Source: Arthrobacter sp. AFG7.2 (GTDB taxonomy: Bacteria; Actinomycetota; Actinomycetes; Actinomycetales; Micrococcaceae). From it: DNA of 64,000 nucleotides. Position numbers and translations under genes: made by a program. The notes under the pieces are model-generated. The model worked only from the letters and a program-made list of their open reading frames with translations. It had not been told where the DNA came from and searched no databases. The DNA lies in the NCBI RefSeq assembly GCF_002892835.1, contig NZ_PJMB01000004.1:310001-374000 (forward strand), written 5' to 3'. Positions 58,581-64,000 of the stretch are shown here, piece by piece (position 1 is the stretch's first letter; each line of letters opens with the position of its first letter).

Positions 58581-59897
58581 CTATACGCGGCCCAGCGCGT
58601 CGATGTCCTCCAGGAAGTCCTGATGCACTTCTGCGCTGACCGTGGTCCGCGTGTCGGCAATGGCGTCGAGGTAGTCGTCCGTGGAGGGGCCCTTCCGTAC
58701 CGCCTCGCGGACGGACAGTGTGCCTCCTGAGGCCAGCCCGCCGTCGTCGTACACTGCCTTTTCCAGCGCGCGCTGGGAGGCGCTCCGGGCAGCGTATTCG
58801 ATATCCGCGGGGGAGAAGCCTTCGGTACGTTCCACGAGCAGCTCCACGTTGACGTCGTCCACCACGGGAGCGGGGATGAACCGTTGCCACATCGCTTCGC
58901 GGGCCTGCCGGTCCGGCAGCCCGATGGGGATGACGTAGTCGAAGCGGCCGTGGCGCAGGAAGGCTGAGTCCAGTGCGCGGATGAAGTTGGTGGCGCAGAC
59001 GAGCAGCCGGCCGGGCTGTTCACGAAAGGCGGGGATGATCTTGAGCAGTTCGTTGGTGACGCCCTGCAACGGGGACGGCGGTTCGCCGGAGCGCTGCGCG
59101 GCGATCTCCTCCACTTCGTCGATGAACACCACGGCGTGCTCCAGTTCGGCGATTTCCAGGAACGTTTCGCGGAGCGCGCCGGCCAGGCCCTGCGGGTCCG
59201 CGGCGAGGCGGGAGGGGAAGACCTCCACGAACGGCCATTCCAGGCGGGAGGCGATGGCCTTGGCGAAGGTGGTTTTGCCGGTGCCGGGCGGGCCAAAAAG
59301 CACGACGGCGCGTGGCGGCACGACGCCGAACTCGTCGGCGAGGTCGGCCTCGGCAAGGGGGAGGACCAGCCGGCGTTCCAGCAGTTCCTTCTCCTTGCGC
59401 ATGCCGGCCACGTTTTCCCACAGGTCTCGGGCAAGCACGCGCCCGCCGAGCTGGCCCAGCGCCCCGAGCTCCTGCCGCTGCACGGGGATGGTGCGTTCAA
59501 AATAGCGCAGGTTCTTTTTCAGGGCGAAGCCGCGGCTGAGGAATGCCTCCACCCTGGTTTCGGATTCCGGCATGAGTGCGGAGAGCTTGTTGAGCCCGTG
59601 GGGTGCCATCCGGTTTTCGACGGCGGCGAGCAGCGAGGTGCCGATGCCGCGGCCGCGGTACTCCGGCAGCGTGGCGAGGAAAACGATCCAGCCCTGGTCG
59701 TGGGCAGCACGTCCGACGGCGGCGCCCACCACCTGCTCTCCCTGCACCGCAACCACTGCATGGTCTTTCTCGCAGGAAGCCAGTACCTCGGAGAGGGCGT
59801 ACACCGGTTCCACATTGTGTGCCTTGAGGGTCTCCCACAGGTGCAGGATCCCGTCCAGGTCCGCTGAATGGAAATCGCGGATGCGCCAGTTGGTCAT
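58581..59897 (-). CDS. GNAT acetyltransferase fused to an AAA+ ATPase
   Basis: 438 residues in two domains. Residues 1-140 are a GNAT N-acetyltransferase: WRIRDFHSADLDGILHLW, ATLPEYRGRGIGTSLLAAVENR (acetyl-CoA motif A, 75-95), GLNKLSALMPESETRVEAFLSRGFALKKNLRYFER. Residues 165-438 are an AAA+ domain like those of proteasomal and FtsH/VCP ATPases: Walker A GPPGTGKT 202-209, Walker B VVFIDEVEE with D260 E261, GVTNELL and the arginine fingers near R315 and R318 (RHGRFD). It likely acetylates a target using unfolding or remodelling energy, or is regulated by acetyl-CoA; this is inference. Good ribosome site CCAGGAG. 44 bp beyond the LtrA start. Confidence 0.88.
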   Translation of the reverse strand: MTNWRIRDFHSADLDGILHLWETLKAHNVEPVYALSEVLASCEKDHAVVAVQGEQVVGAAVGRAAHDQGWIVFLATLPEYRGRGIGTSLLAAVENRMAPHGLNKLSALMPESETRVEAFLSRGFALKKNLRYFERTIPVQRQELGALGQLGGRVLARDLWENVAGMRKEKELLERRLVLPLAEADLADEFGVVPPRAVVLFGPPGTGKTTFAKAIASRLEWPFVEVFPSRLAADPQGLAGALRETFLEIAELEHAVVFIDEVEEIAAQRSGEPPSPLQGVTNELLKIIPAFREQPGRLLVCATNFIRALDSAFLRHGRFDYVIPIGLPDRQAREAMWQRFIPAPVVDDVNVELLVERTEGFSPADIEYAARSASQRALEKAVYDDGGLASGGTLSVREAVRKGPSTDDYLDAIADTRTTVSAEVHQDFLEDIDALGRV

Positions 59898-59990
59898 GGG
59901 TCTACTCCTGGTGGTTCGTCGTTGAGCCAGCGTGCTCCGTTGAGCATATGCGAACCGCTACGGCAGAAAGGTTGCGGGGCCGTTGCATTA

Positions 59991-60010
59991 CGCCGGTGTC
60001 CCTGCCGGCG
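59991..60010 (-). terminator. Short hairpin after the lactate dehydrogenase gene
   Basis: CGCCGG-N8-CCGGCG (6-bp arms) 14 bases beyond the stop on the minus strand. Confidence 0.45.
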
Positions 60011-60023
60011 GTTGCCGGCGCGG

Positions 60024-60971
60024 TCAGATCCCGAGCGTTCCCAGCGTGTTCCGGAGTGTGTCCGCCGAATGCTGCAGGGCGGCCAGCTCACCGTCATCCA
60101 TCGGCATTTCCAGGACGGTGTGCACGCCGCCGCGTCCCACAACACTCGGCAGGGAGAGGGCCACCCCGGAGATTCCATGCTGTCCGTCCAGCACCGTGGA
60201 GACGGGCAGCACGGCGTCTTCGTCGCGGAGCAGGGCCTCCACGATGCGTGCGCCAGAGAGCCCGATCGCGTAGTTGGTGGCGCCCTTGCCGGCGATGACC
60301 TTGTACGCTGCCTGGGTCACTTCGCGTGCTGTCTCGGCGAGATATTCCGGGGTGAAGACGCTCTCCCCGTCCACTTTCCAATCACGAACGGGGATCGGAC
60401 CGATGGTGGCGGTGGACCACACCGGGAACTCGGTGTCCCCGTGCTCGCCCACGATGCTGGCGTGGACGCTGGGAACGGCTACTCCGGCCTGTCGCGCCAG
60501 CAGCCAGCGCAGCCGGGAGGTGTCCAGCACGGTGCCCGACGAAAAGATCCGGCCGGCAGGGAGCCCGGAGATCTTCTGCGCTGCCACCGTGAGCACGTCG
60601 CAGGGGTTGGTGACCAGGACGAAGACGGCGTTGGGGGAGTGCTGGAGCAGTTGGGGCATGAGGTCTTCCAGGATCCGCACATTGGTTCCAGCGAGGTCCA
60701 GCCGGGTCTGGCCGGGTGCCTGCTTGGCTCCGGCCGTAATGACCACGACGTCGGCGCCCTCTGTTACGGCGATGTCGCCACCCCCGGTCATGGAGGCAGC
60801 GGCGGCAGCGAACTGGGTGCCGTGGGCGAGGTCCAGGACTTCCGCTTCCGCTTTCGCGGCGTTGACGTCGAACAGTGCGATGTTGCTGGCAGAACCACGG
60901 ATCATGGCGGCGTAGGCCAGTGAGGTTCCCACGCTCCCGGCCCCCACAACGGCAAGTTTGGATCCTGACAT
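60024..60971 (-). CDS. ldh: L-lactate dehydrogenase
   Basis: 315 residues, normal length. Interconverts pyruvate and L-lactate with NADH. NAD motif [19 protein letters not shown] (GAGSVG 10-15). Substrate-loop residue Q84 in [13 protein letters not shown] occupies the position that is Gln in lactate and Arg in malate dehydrogenases; R90 and the catalytic histidine H177 in GEHGDTEF are present, as is the Asp of the relay (VLDTSRLR). The Gln supports LDH over MDH. Ribosome site GACGAGGT before the ATG at 60971. Monocistronic between the GNAT-AAA+ gene and the divergent gamma-glutamyltransferase gene. Confidence 0.93.
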   Translation of the reverse strand: MSGSKLAVVGAGSVGTSLAYAAMIRGSASNIALFDVNAAKAEAEVLDLAHGTQFAAAAASMTGGGDIAVTEGADVVVITAGAKQAPGQTRLDLAGTNVRILEDLMPQLLQHSPNAVFVLVTNPCDVLTVAAQKISGLPAGRIFSSGTVLDTSRLRWLLARQAGVAVPSVHASIVGEHGDTEFPVWSTATIGPIPVRDWKVDGESVFTPEYLAETAREVTQAAYKVIAGKGATNYAIGLSGARIVEALLRDEDAVLPVSTVLDGQHGISGVALSLPSVVGRGGVHTVLEMPMDDGELAALQHSADTLRNTLGTLGI

Positions 60972-61133
60972 GACGTACCTCGTCTTCCCTGGCCACGAAC
61001 GGGCCGTGTTGTTGGCGCAACTGCGGAATGGCTTTCATGCTATCGAGACTGCCGGGGAGGCGGGACCGTTGAGTGTCCACTACGCGAGGAGTAGCGTGTG
61101 ACTCACCTCACCCAAACCCATTCAGGAGCAACC

Positions 61134-63029
61134 ATGCCATATCCGGGACGCCGGCTCACTGCCGTTACGGCAGCGCTGGCGATGAGCGTGACCACCTGTG
61201 CCTTCGCCAACCCGGCGTCCGCCGATATGGGGCAAGGCCCCGACGCCAAGAAGACCCCTGTAGCCACCGGTTACGGCGGCGCCGTCAGCACAGTTGACCT
61301 GGACGCCTCTGCGGCGGCCATTGAAATCCTCCGAAAGGGCGGCAACGCGGTCGACGCCGCTGTCGCAGCGGCAGCCACATTGGGCGTCACCGAGCCTTAC
61401 AGTGCCGGGATCGGAGGTGGGGGCTACTTTGTCTACTACGACGCCGGGAAGGAAAAGGTCAGCACCATCGACGGGCGTGAAACTGCGCCTGCCGCAATGC
61501 CCAGAAATGCGTTCATCGATCCGGCCAGTCCCGCGGACAAACCTGTTGCTTACCCGTTTATCAAGCAGGCCACGAGTGGAATGTCTGTTGGTGTGCCAGG
61601 GACTCCGGCAACCTGGGAGCGTGCCTTGGAGCGCTGGGGCAGCATGAAGCTTGCAGAAGCCCTGGAACCCGCCATCGACGTTGCCGAAGATGGTTTTGTG
61701 GTGGATGAGACCTTCCGGCAGCAGACGCTTGAGAACAAGGACCGCTTCCTGCCGTTTGAAGCAACCCGGAAACTGTTCCTGCCGGGGCCGGACAACGATG
61801 CACCCGCCGTGGGATCCCTTTTCACCAATGAGGACATTGCCGATACCTACGAGCATTTGGGGAAGCACGGAGTGGATGCCTTCTACGAGGGCAAGCTGGC
61901 TGAAGAAATCGTGTCCACCGTCAGGAACGCGCCCTCGTCCACTGATCCCAAGACGCTGCCCGGTCCGGCAGGAGTCATGACAACCGAAGACCTGGATGAC
62001 TACGAGGCTCTTGACCAGGACCCCACTCACGTTGAGTACCGCGATTACGACGTGTACGGCATGGCGCCTTCCAGCAGTGGCGGCACCACCGTGGGCGAGG
62101 CCCTGAACATCCTGGACGTTTTCAACCTCGCCGATCTGGCCGAGGGCGAGGGCAAGGGCAGCGACAATACCGCCCGGGCCCTGCACTACTATCTTGAGGC
62201 CAGCGCGCTCGCTTTTGCCGACCGTGGAAAGTACGTGGGGGACCCTGCCTTTGTGAAGGTCCCGACAAAGAAACTCCTTGATCCGGTGTTCGGGAAGGAG
62301 CGGTCGTGCGCCATTGACCCGCATCGTGCCGCCACCAAGCCGGTAGCCGCAGGGGACGTAGGACAGTACGACGGCGTGTGCCCGGCCAGGCCCGCGGCGC
62401 TCGCCGATGCACCGGATACGGAGAACATCAACACCACCAACCTCACCGTCTCGGACAAGTGGGGCAACGTGGTGGAATACACCCTCACCATCGAACAGAC
62501 CGGCGGTTCCGGCATAACGGTTCCCGGCCGCGGCTTCATCCTGAACAATGAACTGACGGACTTCTCGCCGGTGTACAACAAGGACGACCCGAACCGCATT
62601 GAGCCAGGCAAGCGGCCGCGCTCGTCCATGTCACCCACCATCGTGCTCAAGGATGACGAGCCGTTCTTGGCGCTCGGGTCGCCCGGCGGTTCAACCATCA
62701 TCACCACCGTCCTGCAGACGCTCATCAATCGGATTGACTTGGGCATGAACATCCAGGATGCCCTGGCCGCGCCGCGTGCCTCGCAGCGCAACACTGCCAA
62801 CGTGACCGCTGAGCAGGCGTTCATTGACGCGCCCTATGGAAAGGACCTCGCCACCCGGTACGGCCACAAATTCACCCCGGCCGGTGATCCAGGCAAGTCG
62901 GCAGCAGAAATCGGCGCAGCCACCGCTATTGAGTTCAGCGACGACGGCAAGGCAGCCACTGCGGTGGCCGAACCGACGCGCCGCGGCGGCGGGTCGGCGA
63001 TGGTAGTCAAACCCTCACCGCAAAAGTAG
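61134..63029 (+). CDS. ggt: Gamma-glutamyltransferase (exported)
   Basis: 631 residues from ATG 61134 with AGGAG just upstream; an earlier in-frame start lacks this. Signal peptide of about 31 residues (cleavage near ASA-DM). Transfers or hydrolyses the gamma-glutamyl group of glutathione-like compounds, mainly outside the cell. Autoprocessing Thr T434 starts NTTNLTVSDKWGN, giving the small subunit; GIGGGGYFVYYD, TIDGRETAPAAM and the glutamate-binding RPRSSMSPTIVLKD and LGSPGGSTIITTVLQTL match the family. The spacer between the subunits has extra Ala/Pro-rich residues (410-440). Followed by a bidirectional terminator. Confidence 0.95.
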   Translation: MPYPGRRLTAVTAALAMSVTTCAFANPASADMGQGPDAKKTPVATGYGGAVSTVDLDASAAAIEILRKGGNAVDAAVAAAATLGVTEPYSAGIGGGGYFVYYDAGKEKVSTIDGRETAPAAMPRNAFIDPASPADKPVAYPFIKQATSGMSVGVPGTPATWERALERWGSMKLAEALEPAIDVAEDGFVVDETFRQQTLENKDRFLPFEATRKLFLPGPDNDAPAVGSLFTNEDIADTYEHLGKHGVDAFYEGKLAEEIVSTVRNAPSSTDPKTLPGPAGVMTTEDLDDYEALDQDPTHVEYRDYDVYGMAPSSSGGTTVGEALNILDVFNLADLAEGEGKGSDNTARALHYYLEASALAFADRGKYVGDPAFVKVPTKKLLDPVFGKERSCAIDPHRAATKPVAAGDVGQYDGVCPARPAALADAPDTENINTTNLTVSDKWGNVVEYTLTIEQTGGSGITVPGRGFILNNELTDFSPVYNKDDPNRIEPGKRPRSSMSPTIVLKDDEPFLALGSPGGSTIITTVLQTLINRIDLGMNIQDALAAPRASQRNTANVTAEQAFIDAPYGKDLATRYGHKFTPAGDPGKSAAEIGAATAIEFSDDGKAATAVAEPTRRGGGSAMVVKPSPQK

Positions 63030-63053
63030 CCCTCGGGACTGCGCAGTTAAAAC

Positions 63054-63109
63054 CCCGACGGCGGCACCCCAGGTTCCATGATTCAGGAACCCGGGGTGCC
63101 GCCGTCGGG
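63054..63109. terminator. Bidirectional terminator between ggt and the permease gene
   Basis: 24-bp arms (63054-63077 and 63086-63109) with one mismatch and an 8-base loop, with T-runs on both strands: TTTT at 63110-63113 on the plus strand and GTTTTAACTGC on the minus strand. Confidence 0.9.
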
Positions 63110-63124
63110 TTTTACGAAGAAGGG

Positions 63125-64000
63125 TTACTTCTTGAAGGTGGCCGCAGGCGGGTTGGCCACCACCGGCGAGATCCCGGTGAAGCCTTCGCGGGTTTCGGCG
63201 ATCTCGCGGATGCGGGCCCGGCAGGCGTACCAGCCGAGGACCATGAGGATGGAGGCGATGGCGGTGACCAGCATGGTGAGGGGGGATTCGATGAAGACCA
63301 TGATGAGCACGCCGACGAGGAAGAGCAGGGAGAGGTAGCCGGTGTAGGGGGCACCGAACATGCGGAAGGAGGGGCGTTCGAGCCAGCCCTTGTCTGCCCA
63401 ACGCTTGAGCTGGATCTGGCACAGCACGATGGTGGCCCAGGTCATGATGATGCCCACGGAGGCGACGTTGAGGACGATTTCGAAGGCCTGGGCCGGGACG
63501 AGGTAGTTCAGCGGGACGCCCAGGAGGGATACGCCGGCGGTAATGGCGATGCCGCCGTAGGGGACGCCGGCCTTGTTCATGCGGGAGGCGAACTTGGGTG
63601 CTGAGCCGTTGACGGACATCGAGCGCAGGATCCGGCCGGTGGAGTAGAGCCCGGCGTTCAGGGAGGACAGGGCGGCGGTGAGGACCACGAGGTTCATGAT
63701 GACGTCCACGCCCTGGATGCCGATGGAGCCGAAGAAGGTTACGAAGGGGCTGACGCCTTTTTCGTAGGCGGTGTAGGGCAGCAGCAGGGCCAGCAGGATC
63801 ACGGAGCCGACGTAGAACACGGCGATGCGGAAGACCACGGAGTTGATGGCCTTGGGCATGATCTTTTCGGGGTTTTCCGTCTCGCCGGCGGCAGTGCCCA
63901 CCAGTTCGATGGAGGCGTAGGCGAACAGGACACCCTGCATGAGGATAATCATGGGAAGCAGGCCGTTGGGGAAGACGCCGCCGTTGTCGGACAGGAGGCT
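63125..64000 (-). CDS. Amino acid permease (APC superfamily), 3' part; gene runs off the window
   Basis: 292 codons are visible in an open frame to the window edge, so the start lies beyond 64000. The segment shows EIIL-type helices: [47 protein letters not shown] contains the family signature (AGETxNPxxxIPxAi) near helix 6, followed by further helices and [41 protein letters not shown] (the STGRxLxxxAxxGxAP region typical of aromatic, gamma-aminobutyrate and lysine permeases such as AroP, GabP). C-terminal tail is short and basic. It shares a bidirectional terminator with ggt. Confidence 0.9.
   Translation of the reverse strand, partial: SLLSDNGGVFPNGLLPMIILMQGVLFAYASIELVGTAAGETENPEKIMPKAINSVVFRIAVFYVGSVILLALLLPYTAYEKGVSPFVTFFGSIGIQGVDVIMNLVVLTAALSSLNAGLYSTGRILRSMSVNGSAPKFASRMNKAGVPYGGIAITAGVSLLGVPLNYLVPAQAFEIVLNVASVGIIMTWATIVLCQIQLKRWADKGWLERPSFRMFGAPYTGYLSLLFLVGVLIMVFIESPLTMLVTAIASILMVLGWYACRARIREIAETREGFTGISPVVANPPAATFKK

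Noticed and set aside
61122..62324. A 400-codon open frame opposite gamma-glutamyltransferase
   Set aside because: Antisense shadow of a gene with complete catalytic motifs.

Overview
The window is GC-rich, densely coded DNA from an actinobacterium of the Arthrobacter / Pseudarthrobacter / Paenarthrobacter type (Micrococcaceae). This rests on gene content and style: a stand-alone LigD-type primase-polymerase, LtrA, GerMN lipoprotein, a divergent alanine dehydrogenase / PucR pair, a DtxR/IdeR iron box, and many start codons lying 6-7 bases after a TANNNT -10 box (leaderless mRNAs). The placement is inference; no rRNA, tRNA, CRISPR array or intact insertion sequence was seen.

Region by region. 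1-4.0 kb: a phage-holin-like membrane protein, then a pectin-degradation operon (secreted pectate lyase plus a Tat-exported SGNH esterase / pectin methylesterase fusion) behind two LacI-type operators. 4.0-9.7 kb: aminotransferase followed by E1-alpha, E1-beta and E2 of a branched-chain-type 2-oxoacid dehydrogenase and a PAP2-like membrane protein. 9.7-15.6 kb: universal stress protein, aminotransferase, GerMN lipoprotein, LigD polymerase domain, FMN reductase with a divergent TetR regulator and a clear operator. 15.7-21.9 kb: oligopeptide ABC transporter operon (two permeases, fused double ATPase, lipoprotein binding protein) preceded by a structured leader and a small upstream ORF. 22-27 kb: Gfo/Idh/MocA oxidoreductase, alanine dehydrogenase / PucR regulator, an antitoxin-like HTH protein, alpha/beta hydrolase. 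27-33 kb: PTS enzyme I, TetR regulator, mannitol-specific enzyme II and mannitol-1-phosphate dehydrogenase, a mannitol uptake and catabolism cluster (HPr is not here). 33-37 kb: siderophore ABC importer behind an iron box. 37-48 kb: two MFS transporters, RraA-like protein, TetR, malic enzyme, small conserved proteins, LysE exporter with a divergent Lrp regulator, another Lrp protein, and an atypical response regulator. 48-55 kb: a tandem RND - mini-adaptor lipoprotein - RND operon, unusual for a monoderm. 55-64 kb: glutamyl-Q-tRNA(Asp) synthetase, a tiny HTH protein under a nested palindromic promoter, an HD hydrolase resembling small alarmone hydrolases, LtrA, a GNAT-AAA+ fusion protein, L-lactate dehydrogenase, gamma-glutamyltransferase and the 3' part of an amino-acid permease.

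The strongest candidates for undescribed biology are the RND1 / mini-adaptor / RND2 operon, in which the first pump has lost one of the two TM4 proton-relay aspartates and a divergent pseudo-receiver regulator sits next door; the opp leader with serial hairpins and a translationally coupled 28-codon ORF; the nested palindromic promoter of the 71-residue HTH gene next to the HD hydrolase; and the GNAT-AAA+ fusion. All functions below are read from sequence motifs and family knowledge; no database search was possible.
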